From an uncultured Senegalimassilia sp. (GTDB lineage: Bacteria; Actinomycetota; Coriobacteriia; Coriobacteriales; Eggerthellaceae), in assembly GCA_934630815.1 (NCBI GenBank), contig CAKTWI010000016.1, forward strand, positions 1 to 57,960: a DNA stretch of 57,960 nt, in the 5' to 3' direction. Of the stretch, positions 48,978-57,210 are shown piece after piece. A program made the translations under genes and the position numbers. Within the stretch, counting starts at the first letter, position 1; every line of letters begins with the position of its first letter. A model generated the notes under the pieces. That model saw only the letters and a program-made list of their open reading frames with translations, made no database searches and was not told the DNA's origin.

Positions 48978-50603
48978 TTACTTGGAGAAGCGGCTGTAGT
49001 CGTAACCGCCCTCGCCGCCGCGCTTCTTGTTGTTGGCCTTGTGCGGGGCGCCGTTCTGAGCCTTGCGCTCCTTCTTGTGCAGGCGAGCCTGGGCGTTCTT
49101 GGCGTTGCGGCGGGAACGGAACTCCTCGTCGGAGAGCCACTCGCCGTTGCGGCCGGCGCCGCCCTTGCCGCGATAGCCGCCCTTGTTGCCGCCGCGATCG
49201 TTGCGGTTGTCGCGGTCGAAGCGGCCGCCACGGTCGTTGCGGTCCTTGCGATCGAAGCGGCCCTTGCCGCCGCGGCCGCCGCGCTCGCCGCGGGTGACCA
49301 GCGCGTCGTCCTCGCGACGGCGACGGCCCTCGCCGGCGTTGGGCCTGCGGCCCTCGCGCTCAGCGCGCTCGGCGTGCTTCTCGCCGGTGCGGCGGGCACC
49401 CGCCGGCTTGTTGCCGCCGCGGCGCGTGCCGCCCTTGCGCTCGCCGCGCTTGGGCTTCTCCAGCACAGATGGGTCGGTCTCGTAGCCCTCGATGGTGGTG
49501 AAGGGGATGTCCTTGCCGATGAGCTTTTCGATTTCCTTGAGCGTTTTCATGGTCTCGCGCGTGACGAAGGAGATGGCGAAGCCCTCCTCGCCGGCGCGGC
49601 CCGTGCGGCCGATGCGGTGCACGTAGTCCTCGGCCATGTCGGGCAGGTCGAAGTTGATGACGTAGTTCACATCGGGCACGTCGATGCCGCGCGCCAGCAC
49701 GTCGGTGGCCACCAGGATGTCGGTCTTGCCGCGGCGGAAATTGTCAAGGGCGCGACGGCGGCGGCCCTGGGTCTTGTCGGAGTGGATGGACTCGGCGTGG
49801 AAGCCGGCGGCCTCAAGCGCCTCGGCGCACTCCTCGGTACGGTTCTTGGTGCGGGCGAACACGATGACGCGCTCGTGGCCCTTGTCGTTGAGCACCGCCT
49901 CCAGGAGTTCCTGCTTCTTGCGGTTGGCGATGGGCATGATGTACTGGGCCACGGTGGCTGCGGTTTCGCCGTTGCGGGCGATCTCGACGATGGCCGGGTC
50001 CTTCAGCAGGTTGCCCAGGTTCTTCTGGATGGAGCTGTCGATGGTCGCGGAGAACAGCAGCGTCTGGCGCTCGGCCGGCGTGTGCTCCACGATCTTGGTG
50101 ACGTCGGGCAGGAAGCCCATGTCAAGCATGCGGTCGGCCTCGTCGAGCACGAGCACCTTCGTCTCGGACAGGTCCACCACGCCGCGGTCCATCAAGTCGT
50201 TCAGGCGGCCGGGCGTGGCGATGAGCACGTCGGTGCCGCCGCGCAGCTCGCGGATCTGCGGGCCATAGGGGGTGCCGCCGTACACGGTGGTCACGAAGTG
50301 GCCGGTCTTGCGGGAGATCTGCATGCAGGTGCGGCTGATCTGCTGAGCCAGCTCGCGCGTGGGGCTGACGACGCACACGCGCGGGGCGCGGCCGCGGCCC
50401 TTCATGCGCTCGAGCGTGGACAGCGTGGGCAGCAGGAACGCTGCGGTCTTGCCGGTGCCGGTGGAAGCGGCGGCGATGACGTCGCGGCCTTCCAGGATGT
50501 AGGGGATGGATTGCTCCTGAACGGGCGTGGGGGAGTCGTAGCCCATGCGCTCGACGGCGGCGAGGGCGGCCTCGGACAGGCCCAGTTCTGCAAATGCGGT
50601 CAT
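48978..50603 (-). CDS. DEAD-box RNA helicase with Arg/Gly/Asp-rich tail
   Basis: This 541-residue helicase of the RhlE/CshA/DeaD group acts in RNA decay, ribosome assembly or cold adaptation. Motifs in order: Q motif PTPVQEQSIP, I AASTGTGKT, Ia PTRELAQQ, II VLDEADRM, III FSATI, V DVLARGIDV, VI HRIGRTGR. The C-terminal 150 residues are rich in Arg, Gly, Asp and Lys (RNDRGG-type repeats) and should bind RNA. ATG 50603 begins the Q-motif segment properly; the frame is open to 50708 but those residues are not family-like. The ribosome site is weak. Confidence 0.92.
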   Translation of the reverse strand: MTAFAELGLSEAALAAVERMGYDSPTPVQEQSIPYILEGRDVIAAASTGTGKTAAFLLPTLSTLERMKGRGRAPRVCVVSPTRELAQQISRTCMQISRKTGHFVTTVYGGTPYGPQIRELRGGTDVLIATPGRLNDLMDRGVVDLSETKVLVLDEADRMLDMGFLPDVTKIVEHTPAERQTLLFSATIDSSIQKNLGNLLKDPAIVEIARNGETAATVAQYIMPIANRKKQELLEAVLNDKGHERVIVFARTKNRTEECAEALEAAGFHAESIHSDKTQGRRRRALDNFRRGKTDILVATDVLARGIDVPDVNYVINFDLPDMAEDYVHRIGRTGRAGEEGFAISFVTRETMKTLKEIEKLIGKDIPFTTIEGYETDPSVLEKPKRGERKGGTRRGGNKPAGARRTGEKHAERAEREGRRPNAGEGRRRREDDALVTRGERGGRGGKGRFDRKDRNDRGGRFDRDNRNDRGGNKGGYRGKGGAGRNGEWLSDEEFRSRRNAKNAQARLHKKERKAQNGAPHKANNKKRGGEGGYDYSRFSK

Positions 50604-51003
50604 GAAAGATCCGTTCTCTTCGCGGAAGCAGCGCGCAGCAAACCAAGGCGTCCGGAAACGGGCGGCATCGGTTTCAGTCAAGCGCTTGCAACCTATGTAC
50701 CAATTCATCGCACCCGCCCCAGGCGGCGTGCTTGCGCTTGACGCGAGCCGCTTTCTACATGCCTTGCGCGGTGCGTGGAAGAGCGCGCGAAAAGAAGATT
50801 AGAAAGAATTTCGTGAGAAGCAACCCGCTTATTATGATGGTGTTTTCACAAAAGGGAAGCGCTTGAGCCCGAAAAGACCGCGATTGTGCACGAATCTCCA
50901 CGGCTTTCGGCCTTTTCTGCTGAACCGGAGCATCTTTGTACCCGCCCCTCCATTGCGGGGTATAATGGTAAGGCTATTGCCCCGAGACTTGAGAGGTTTA
51001 TTC
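50604..51003. other. Divergent intergenic region upstream of the capsule trio
   Basis: 400 bases with no gene. TATAAT at 50961-50966 is preceded by TTTGTA at 50935-50940 with a 20-base spacer containing a small hairpin, CCCGC/GCGGG. An A+T-rich patch near 50800-50860 probably holds the helicase promoter on the minus strand. Confidence 0.5.
50961..50966 (+). promoter_or_regulatory. Probable -10 box of the capsule-regulation operon
   Basis: Perfect TATAAT, 37 bases before the Wzz-like start. The -35 is weak or at non-standard spacing. Confidence 0.55.
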
Positions 51004-51669
51004 ATGACATTGCTCGAGCTGCTTCAGCTTATGCGCAAGCATTTGAAGCTCATGATCGTCCTGCCTATTGTGTGCGCGCTTGCGACCGCCGTGGTCTGCT
51101 TCGTCGCGCTGCCCAACACGTATACCGCTTCTACCAGCATGTACGTGCTTGCGAAGCAGTCTTCGGCGAACTCCGACAATGCTGCGAACTACTCCAACCT
51201 CAACGCTAGCCAGATGATGGCTAACGACGTGTCCACGCTGCTCAAGAGCGACCGCATCGAGGCCGACACCGCAAAGGACCTGCACCTCGAGTCGCTGAAG
51301 GGGTACTCCACCAAGGTCACTAGCGAAACCACTTCTCGCGTCATCACGCTGTCCGTCACCGGCACCGACCCTGATATCGCCGCCACCATCGCCAACGACA
51401 TGGCAAGCAACGTCTCCAAGGTTGCGCAGCAGGTCATGGACGTCCAGTCGGTCAACGTCATCGATCAGGCCACGGCCCCCACGGCGCCCTCCGGCCCCAA
51501 CCGTCCCATGTACATCGCCGTCGCGCTGCTCGCCGGCTTGTTCGTCGCCATCGCCATCGTCGTGGTGTCCGATATGCTCAACACGAAGGTGCGCAACGCC
51601 GACGAGATCGAAGATCTGCTGGGCCTGCCCGTCATCGGCCGCATGCCTGCTCTTAAGGGAGGTAAATAA
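51004..51669 (+). CDS. Wzz/CapA-like capsular chain-length and kinase modulator
   Basis: This 221-residue membrane protein has two helices: MIVLPIVCALATAVVCFVAL at about 17-37 and one near 162-185 (MYIAVALLAGLFVAIAIVVV). The extracellular part between them has the Wzz fold pattern, starting LPNTYTASTSMYVL. The cytoplasmic tail (VRNADEIEDLLGLPVIGRMP) is the conserved segment that activates the partner tyrosine kinase in Gram-positive bacteria. GAGAGG precedes ATG 51004. The kinase starts four bases after the stop. It likely sets the chain length or export of a surface polysaccharide. Confidence 0.88.
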   Translation: MTLLELLQLMRKHLKLMIVLPIVCALATAVVCFVALPNTYTASTSMYVLAKQSSANSDNAANYSNLNASQMMANDVSTLLKSDRIEADTAKDLHLESLKGYSTKVTSETTSRVITLSVTGTDPDIAATIANDMASNVSKVAQQVMDVQSVNVIDQATAPTAPSGPNRPMYIAVALLAGLFVAIAIVVVSDMLNTKVRNADEIEDLLGLPVIGRMPALKGGK

Positions 51670-51672
51670 GCT

Positions 51673-52479
51673 ATGGCTCGCAAACCTAAAGGCGGCGACG
51701 ATATGGAGATGCAGAACGCCGCGAAGACCCTGATGGCCAATATCCGCTTCATGAGCGTCGATAACCCCATCCGTTCCCTGGTGTTCACTAGCTCCATCCC
51801 CAACGAAGGCAAGTCCACGGTCACGTGCAACGTCGCCCGCGCCATCGCGTCCTCGGGCATGCGCGTGTGCCTGGTCGAGTGCGACATGCGCAACCGCACG
51901 CTGGCCGGTATGCTTGGCGTGCGCTCCACGGGCGGTCTGTACTCGGTGCTTTCCGAGACCATGCCCATCCAGCAGGCTATCGTCGCTACCAACACCGAGA
52001 ATATGTTCCTGCTCGATGCCGAGCCGCATATCCCCAACCCTGCCGACATCCTGGCATCCAAGCGCTTCGCCTCGCTGGTCCACAAGCTTGAGCAGATGTT
52101 CGACTACGTCATCTTCGACACGCCGCCCGTCGGCATGTTCGTCGACGCTGCCGTGGTCTCCACCATCGTCGACGCCGCCGTGCTGGTGGTGCGCGAGAAC
52201 TTCACGAAGCGCCAGACCGTGCTGCAGGCCTACGACCAGCTGAAGAAGGCCGGCGGCAACGTGGTGGGCGTCGTCATGAACTACTGCAACGTCGAGAAGT
52301 CCGAGTACTACTACGCTTACTACAACCAGCAGGGCAAGCGCGAGAAGGGTGCCGCTTCCGCGGTGAAGGTCGATTCCCGCAACCTCGGCCCCAACGTCCC
52401 GCGCGGCGGCGGTAAGCATGGCGGTGCCACGAACCCCGCCAACTTCGGACATCAGAACAACGGTGCTCGCAGAGGCTAG
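51673..52479 (+). CDS. Bacterial tyrosine kinase (CpsD/CapB type)
   Basis: This 268-residue cytoplasmic BY-kinase has Walker A SSIPNEGKST (40-49), Walker A' with Asp71 in VECDMRNRT and Walker B VIFDTPP (146-152). An autophosphorylation cluster is at Tyr212-214, 216 and 217 (SEYYYAYYNQQG). After it comes an unusual 50-residue Gly/Asn/Lys-rich tail. Typical CpsD proteins end soon after the Tyr cluster, so the extension is noteworthy. The protein works with the Wzz-like modulator just upstream and is opposed by the phosphatase just downstream. Confidence 0.92.
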   Translation: MARKPKGGDDMEMQNAAKTLMANIRFMSVDNPIRSLVFTSSIPNEGKSTVTCNVARAIASSGMRVCLVECDMRNRTLAGMLGVRSTGGLYSVLSETMPIQQAIVATNTENMFLLDAEPHIPNPADILASKRFASLVHKLEQMFDYVIFDTPPVGMFVDAAVVSTIVDAAVLVVRENFTKRQTVLQAYDQLKKAGGNVVGVVMNYCNVEKSEYYYAYYNQQGKREKGAASAVKVDSRNLGPNVPRGGGKHGGATNPANFGHQNNGARRG

Positions 52480-52484
52480 TCGAC

Positions 52485-53129
52485 GTGCTTGACCTGCATT
52501 GCCATATCCTTCCCGGCGTTGACGACGGGGCAAGCTGCCTCGGCGAGAGCGTGCGCATGATCCATGCCGCGTACAAGGCCGGCATCACCGAGATCGTATG
52601 CACGCCGCATTGCCGTGACCCGTACTTCGATTTCGATGCCATGTGGGACGCGTTCAATCAGCTTGCCCCGCGTTCGCCCATTCCCATGCGCATGGGTTTC
52701 GAGGTGAACATCCGCAAGCTGCGCGAGCTGGGAATGGACTGGGCGCCCTACCTGTGCTTCCAGGATTCCAAGACGCTGCTGCTTGAGCTTTCCACGCATG
52801 CCACCAAGCGCGATTTCGAGGAGTATGAACGCGAAATCTACGAGCTGCAGGGTATGGGGCTTGACGTGATCATCGCCCATCCCGAGCGCTACAAGGCTAT
52901 CCAGGAGGACGTCTCCATTGCGGAGCGCCTGGTCAGCTGCGGGTGCGTGTTGCAGGCGTCGTCCGACTTCATCCGCGGTGGGCGTATGGGCAAGGAGCGC
53001 AAACCCGCCCAGCGTTTGTTCGAAGCCGGTTTATACACCTACATCGGCAGCGACGCCCACTGCGTCGAACACTACGAGGCGTTTTCCGAAGCGGTGTACA
53101 AATTCGGGCACATGCTGCGAGCGGAATAG
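52485..53129 (+). CDS. PHP-type protein-tyrosine phosphatase (CpsB/CapC family)
   Basis: This 214-residue metal-dependent phosphatase dephosphorylates BY-kinases. The family opening LDLHCHILPGVDDGA gives the metal-binding His pair, followed by CTPHCRDPYFD, VIIAHPERY and SDAHCVEHY, all expected metal ligands. The start is GTG 52485 with AGAGG at about 52471-52475. Five bases separate it from the kinase, so the three genes are one operon. It ends at a strong terminator. No glycosyltransferase genes follow. Confidence 0.9.
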   Translation: MLDLHCHILPGVDDGASCLGESVRMIHAAYKAGITEIVCTPHCRDPYFDFDAMWDAFNQLAPRSPIPMRMGFEVNIRKLRELGMDWAPYLCFQDSKTLLLELSTHATKRDFEEYEREIYELQGMGLDVIIAHPERYKAIQEDVSIAERLVSCGCVLQASSDFIRGGRMGKERKPAQRLFEAGLYTYIGSDAHCVEHYEAFSEAVYKFGHMLRAE

Positions 53130-53163
53130 CCGACGAAGGAATAGAATAACAGCTAGGTTTTTC

Positions 53164-53197
53164 GGCCTGCCCTCTCAACGGAGGGCGGGCCTTTTTT
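53164..53197 (+). terminator. Intrinsic terminator of the capsule-regulation operon
   Basis: GGCCTGCCCTC (53164-53174) pairs, with one wobble, with GAGGGCGGGCC (53181-53191), followed by six T. Confidence 0.85.
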
Positions 53198-53225
53198 CGA
53201 GAGATGAGCGTGAGCGGGGGCGAGT

Positions 53226-53305
53226 GAACAGGGGACGGAGGTGTGTTCACGTTAGCCATTCGGGATAATGGAGGTTACCCGTGAACACACCTCCGTCCCC
53301 TGTTC
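53226..53305. repeat. Paired family A repeat (REPIN-like)
   Basis: The 23-nt unit at 53226-53248 has its exact inverse at 53283-53305, with a 34-nt loop. GTGAAC/GTTCAC extends the pairing outward and inward. Confidence 0.92.
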
Positions 53306-53367
53306 AGCCTGTTCATCCCGCGGGGGAGCGGGCGATGAACGCCGTTGCGTTCCCCGTTCGTTTACGT

Positions 53368-53390
53368 GAACACACCTCCGTCCCCTGTTC
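53368..53390 (-). repeat. Family A repeat, single inverted copy
   Basis: Exact 23-nt unit on the minus strand, 34 bases before the aldo/keto reductase start. It overlaps the longer open frame that begins at 53281; that frame start is rejected. Confidence 0.9.
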
Positions 53391-53424
53391 GCGATTATGG
53401 TTGCTAGTGGAGAGAGGAGCGCTT

Positions 53425-54468
53425 ATGCGCACTGTTACGTTGGGATCTACCGGTATCGTCACGCCGCAGAATGCGTTCGGGGCGCTGCCGATTCAGCGCG
53501 TTTCCGAGCAGGACGCCGTGGCGCTGCTTCGTCGCGCGTTCGAGGGCGGCATGACGTTCTTCGACACGGCGCGCGCGTACTCCAACAGCGAGGAACGCGT
53601 CGGCCTTGCGTTCGAGGGCATGCGCGACAAGGTCGCCATCGCCACCAAAACCCAGGCCCGCACCCCCGAGGCGTTTTGGGAGGATCTGGAAACGTCGCTG
53701 CGCCTTTTGCGCACCGATCATGTGGACCTGTACCAGTTCCATTGCGTCGACCAGTGCTACAAGCCAGGCGACGGCACCGGCATGTACGAGTGCATGCTCA
53801 ATGCCAAGGAGCAGGGAAAAATCGCCCATATCGGCGTGACGGCGCATAAGCTCGAGGTGGCCTTCGAATGCGTGGAAAGCGGCCTGTACGAAACGCTGCA
53901 GTACCCGCTCAGCTACCTTGCCTCCGATCGCGAGCTTGAGCTGGTGGCCCTGTGCGAGCGGCGCAATGTCGGCTTCATCGCCATGAAGGGCCTGGCCGGC
54001 GGCCTGCTCAACAACGCCCGCGCCTGCATGGCGTTTATGACACAATTCCCGGGCGTGCTGCCCATCTGGGGCGTGCAGCGCGAGGAGGAACTTGACGAAT
54101 GGCTTGCGTTCATGACCGAAACGCCGCAGCTTGACGAAGGGATGCGCGCGTTCATCGCCTCCGAGCGCGCCGAGCTTGCCGGCGATTTCTGCCGCGGCTG
54201 CGGCTACTGCATGCCGTGCCCGCAGGATATCGTCATCAACCAGTGCGCCCGCATGTCGCTCATGATTCGCCGCGCGCCGTCGAAGGGATGGCTCGGTGAA
54301 GAGTGGCAGCAGCGTATGAACGCCATCGAGGATTGCACCGAGTGCTACGCCTGCACCGCCCGCTGCCCCTACGAGCTGGACGTCCCCCAGCTTTTGCAGA
54401 AGAACCTGGCCGACTATCGCGCCGTCCTTGCGGGCAGCGTTGACGTGAAGGGCACAGGGGAGGAGTAA
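53425..54468 (+). CDS. Aldo/keto reductase with C-terminal ferredoxin-like clusters
   Basis: This 347-residue oxidoreductase has an AKR barrel at about 1-265, with FFDTARAYSNSEERVG (catalytic Asp and Tyr), the Lys in IATKTQ and His in YQFHCVDQ. The C-terminal 80 residues hold two Cys clusters, CRGCGYCMPCP and CTECYACTARCP, which should bind two 4Fe-4S centres. This AKR-ferredoxin architecture is common in anaerobes. The substrate is unknown. GAGAGGAG lies before ATG 53425. A terminator follows 240 bases downstream. Confidence 0.9.
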   Translation: MRTVTLGSTGIVTPQNAFGALPIQRVSEQDAVALLRRAFEGGMTFFDTARAYSNSEERVGLAFEGMRDKVAIATKTQARTPEAFWEDLETSLRLLRTDHVDLYQFHCVDQCYKPGDGTGMYECMLNAKEQGKIAHIGVTAHKLEVAFECVESGLYETLQYPLSYLASDRELELVALCERRNVGFIAMKGLAGGLLNNARACMAFMTQFPGVLPIWGVQREEELDEWLAFMTETPQLDEGMRAFIASERAELAGDFCRGCGYCMPCPQDIVINQCARMSLMIRRAPSKGWLGEEWQQRMNAIEDCTECYACTARCPYELDVPQLLQKNLADYRAVLAGSVDVKGTGEE

Positions 54469-55045
54469 ATCTGGAGCCGTCCTGTGTTCAACGTCGCGTT
54501 CGATGCATCCCTTGGGTGATTGAGTCGAAATGATACGAGGATGCTGACGCTATTGCGGGGACGTCTCTTTCTGCGTTGCCGTATCTTCAGGCTCTTAGGA
54601 ATGGGGCGGCGAGAACTTCGAGTCGGTTGCTTCAGAGCGAGCTCGTTGCGGCATGTCGTCCCTGGTAATTTGCCTTCCGATATGGTTTCATAGTCGCTAG
54701 AAAGCGAAGCGGGCGCGCCCCCTTTGGCGCGCCCGCTTTCACGTTCGGCGGGGCGAAATGAGGGCGCCTGCGCCGAACGGGGGAATAAGGTGGCGATCGG
54801 CGCTGCGTCGGCGTCGTGGGCATGCGGTCGGGCGAAAGGCCGCGCGTCCAGGGCGGACGTTCGCGTCTTGGGTGCTTCGCGGAGCGTGAGGTCGAGGCCT
54901 CATGCGCTTCGGGCTCTTCATGGCGTGCAAGGCCGAGGGTCTCGGGCTCCCGCGGAGCGGCCTGCCGATGTGCGCGCCCCTGACGCGCGCATCGTTGGCG
55001 GCTGCGCAGCCCGCATTTGCCACCGGCGGCTGAAAAGGGGTTCAC
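54469..55045. other. Intergenic region between the reductase and the TRIC-family gene
   Basis: 577 bases. Apart from the hairpin at 54707-54738 I see no gene, RNA or repeat. The open frames crossing 54724-55045 are Arg/Ala-rich and lack ribosome sites. Confidence 0.5.
54707..54738. terminator. GC-rich bidirectional hairpin
   Basis: AAGCGGGCGCGCC (54707-54719) pairs perfectly with GGCGCGCCCGCTT (54726-54738). It is 238 bases past the reductase stop, so it may end a long 3' untranslated region. Confidence 0.6.
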
Positions 55046-55897
55046 ATGGAAGCTTGGCTGCAGGGGATCTTCGCCGACACGCCGGTGCTCACGGTGCCGT
55101 GGAGCATCGACTATTTCAGCGTCATCGCCGGCGTGCTCACCGGCGCGCTGTTCGCGTGCGACCGCAAGCTCGACATTATCGGCACGGTGGTGTGCGGCTT
55201 GATCACGGGCTACGGCGGCGGTGTGCTGCGCGACACGCTCATGCAGGGGACGGGCGTGTATTTCACCGCGCATCCTGACCTTATCGTCACCTGCATCCTC
55301 ATCTGCGCGTTCGTGTTCTACTTCCGCGGCATCTTCAAGCATCTCGAGGCAACGGTCTTCCTGGCCGATGCGCTGTCGGTCGGCTTGTTCGCGCTGGCCG
55401 GCGCTTCGAAGGCGGTGGCCTTCGAGCAGGGCATGGTGCTGTCGGTCATCATGGGCGGCATCACCGCTGTCGGCGGCGGCGCTATCCGCGACATTTGCGT
55501 CGGTGAAGTGCCCGGCGTGTTCCAACGCAGCAACTATTACGCCGTTGCGGGGCTTGGTGGCGCGGCGGTGTACGTGGTGCTGGCGCGCTTCGGGTGCCCC
55601 TTGGCGCTTGCGGGCATCGCGTGCGTGTTCGCCGTGGTGGCGCTGCGCTACTGGAGCGTGTACTTCGATTGGCGCACCACTTCCGAGGCCGACCTGACGC
55701 CGCGCATCGCCCGCGGCCTGCATCGTGCGGGCGATGTGTTGTCGGGGGTTTTCCTGCACGGTGGCGATTCCGAGCGGCATCAGCGCCACGCCGGCGCGCG
55801 CATCGCACGCGGTGCGAGCCGTGATGACGAAGCGCACAAGGGCGCTTCGGGCGGCGATGATTCCGCGAACGGCGATTGGCCCGCCAACATGCGCTAG
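55046..55897 (+). CDS. TRIC-family cation channel (UPF0126 repeat) protein
   Basis: This 283-residue membrane protein has about seven helices in two related halves. The duplicated signature is visible as GYGGGVLRDTL near 55 and VGGGAIRDICVGEVP near 145. The YadS/YicG group forms trimeric cation (K+/Na+) channels. Residues after about 220 form a hydrophilic His/Arg/Asp-rich tail not usual in the family. GAAAAGGGG precedes the ATG. It stands alone. Confidence 0.88.
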   Translation: MEAWLQGIFADTPVLTVPWSIDYFSVIAGVLTGALFACDRKLDIIGTVVCGLITGYGGGVLRDTLMQGTGVYFTAHPDLIVTCILICAFVFYFRGIFKHLEATVFLADALSVGLFALAGASKAVAFEQGMVLSVIMGGITAVGGGAIRDICVGEVPGVFQRSNYYAVAGLGGAAVYVVLARFGCPLALAGIACVFAVVALRYWSVYFDWRTTSEADLTPRIARGLHRAGDVLSGVFLHGGDSERHQRHAGARIARGASRDDEAHKGASGGDDSANGDWPANMR

Positions 55898-56035
55898 CAT
55901 ATCCCGAAAACGACTCCTGAACCGAGCCAGGCTCCCTCGGCAGCCTGGCTTTCGATTTACATGTTGACGGTGGGAATTCGGTGCATGGGGGTCTTGCGGC
56001 GATTGGCGCTGCGGGAGGCCCGCGTGCGCAGCGGC

Positions 56036-56044
56036 TGGTACAAT
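56036..56044 (+). promoter_or_regulatory. Probable extended -10 of the TrmH-family gene
   Basis: TGGTACAAT combines TGn with the -10-like TACAAT, 48 bases before the start codon at 56092. Confidence 0.5.
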
Positions 56045-56091
56045 AGCGCAATCGATCTACGTTATCTTGCAGAACCGAAAGGCCCCATCAC

Positions 56092-56847
56092 ATGGCTGAT
56101 TACATCGAAGGCAAGCGCCCCGTCATCGAGGCGTTCCGTACCGGCGTGCCCATGCGCCGTATCCTTATGGGCGACTACATGAAGCGCGACCCCATGATCG
56201 AGGACATCATGCGCAAGGCCAAGCGCAACGGCGTGAAGGTCATCCAGGTGCCGCGCGACGAGCTCGACCAGAAGTCCGCTCGCGGTAGCCATCAGGGCGT
56301 CATGGCCGAGGCCGCGCCGTTCAACTACGTGGGCATCGGCCAGGTGGTCGACGTCGCCAACAGCTACGCCGAAGAGCACGACGGCCGCGCGCTCGTGGTC
56401 CTGTGCGACCACCTCACCGACGCGGGCAACCTGGGCGCCATCAGCCGCTCCTGCGAGGCCGTGGGCGCATCGGGCTTGATCATCCCCAACAAGCGCAGCG
56501 CACGTGTCGAGGCTTCCACGTACAAAAGCTCCGCGGGCGCCATCACGCACGTGCCCGTGGCGCAGGTGTCCAACATCGTGCAGAGCATCCACCGCTTGCA
56601 GGAGGAGGGCTTCTGGGTGTGCGCCGCAACCGAGCACACCGACGACTTGGTGTGGAACGCGAACTTGAAGGGCAAGATCGCCATCGTCCTGGGCAACGAG
56701 CATGATGGCGTGTCCCGCCTGGTGCTCGAGCATTGCGACATGTACGCGAAGCTGCCGCTGGAAGGCGAAGTGGCCAGCCTAAACGTGGCACAGGCAGCTA
56801 CCGCCGTCATGTACGAGTGGCTGCGCCAGAACATCCACACCGCCTAA
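56092..56847 (+). CDS. rlmB: TrmH/SpoU-family 23S rRNA (guanosine-2'-O-)-methyltransferase, RlmB type
   Basis: This 251-residue SAM-dependent methylase has an N-terminal substrate-binding domain (IEGKRPVIEAFRTG) and a C-terminal SPOUT knot with motif 1 DAGNLGAISRSCEAVGASGL, motif 2 IVLGNEHDGVSRLVLEHCD and motif 3 ASLNVAQAATAVMYEWLRQ. The family methylates ribose of a guanosine in 23S rRNA or of tRNA; the RlmB assignment follows from the N-terminal domain and length. Its neighbour encodes a NYN nuclease, a pairing also seen in Firmicutes (yacO-yacP). A hairpin ends it. Confidence 0.88.
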   Translation: MADYIEGKRPVIEAFRTGVPMRRILMGDYMKRDPMIEDIMRKAKRNGVKVIQVPRDELDQKSARGSHQGVMAEAAPFNYVGIGQVVDVANSYAEEHDGRALVVLCDHLTDAGNLGAISRSCEAVGASGLIIPNKRSARVEASTYKSSAGAITHVPVAQVSNIVQSIHRLQEEGFWVCAATEHTDDLVWNANLKGKIAIVLGNEHDGVSRLVLEHCDMYAKLPLEGEVASLNVAQAATAVMYEWLRQNIHTA

Positions 56848-56866
56848 CGGCAGTCGCACCGCTCGG

Positions 56867-56896
56867 CGTTTCGGGGCGCTCTCGCACCCCGAAACG
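56867..56896 (+). terminator. Hairpin after rlmB
   Basis: CGTTTCGGGG (56867-56876) pairs perfectly with CCCCGAAACG (56887-56896). No T run follows. Confidence 0.6.
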
Positions 56897-56935
56897 TCGA
56901 CTTCAGCTGCACGGGCATGGCCCAAAGGCCGACGT

Positions 56936-57017
56936 GAACAGGGGACGGAGGTGTGTTCACGGTTTGCCTTTAGGGATGTGCAAGTCTTTGTCGTGAACAC
57001 ACCTCCGTCCCCTGTTC
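56936..57017. repeat. Paired family A repeat (REPIN-like)
   Basis: The unit at 56936-56958 has its exact inverse at 56995-57017, with a 36-nt loop. The outer ends extend to CGTGAAC/GTTCACG. Confidence 0.92.
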
Positions 57018-57133
57018 ACGGGCTCCTGTTCCTCTGTCCTAACGAAGACGGTGTGCAAGCGCCTGTGCTGACTTTGGCGGATTCGTGCTAACTATGGCAG
57101 ACTTGCATCGATTGGCTTACAAGTATTCTTCGC

Positions 57134-57156
57134 GAACACACCTCCGTCCCCTGTTC
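57134..57156 (-). repeat. Family A repeat, single inverted copy
   Basis: Exact 23-nt unit on the minus strand, 55 bases before the NYN gene start. Confidence 0.9.
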
Positions 57157-57210
57157 ACGCTGACTTTTCGCGAACCTGTAATGCGCAATACATGAAAGGA
57201 GGGATGCGTG

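Noticed and set aside
48846..50741. 631-codon plus-strand frame
   Set aside because: Antisense shadow of the DEAD-box gene. The Ala/Val/Leu-rich start comes from the complement of the Arg/Gly tail.
53226..53390. CRISPR array
   Set aside because: Repeat units are in both orientations, spacers are irregular and no cas genes are present. They fit paired palindromic elements instead.
53281..53424. N-terminal extension of the aldo/keto reductase
   Set aside because: It runs through two family A repeats. GAGAGGAG before ATG 53425 marks the true start.
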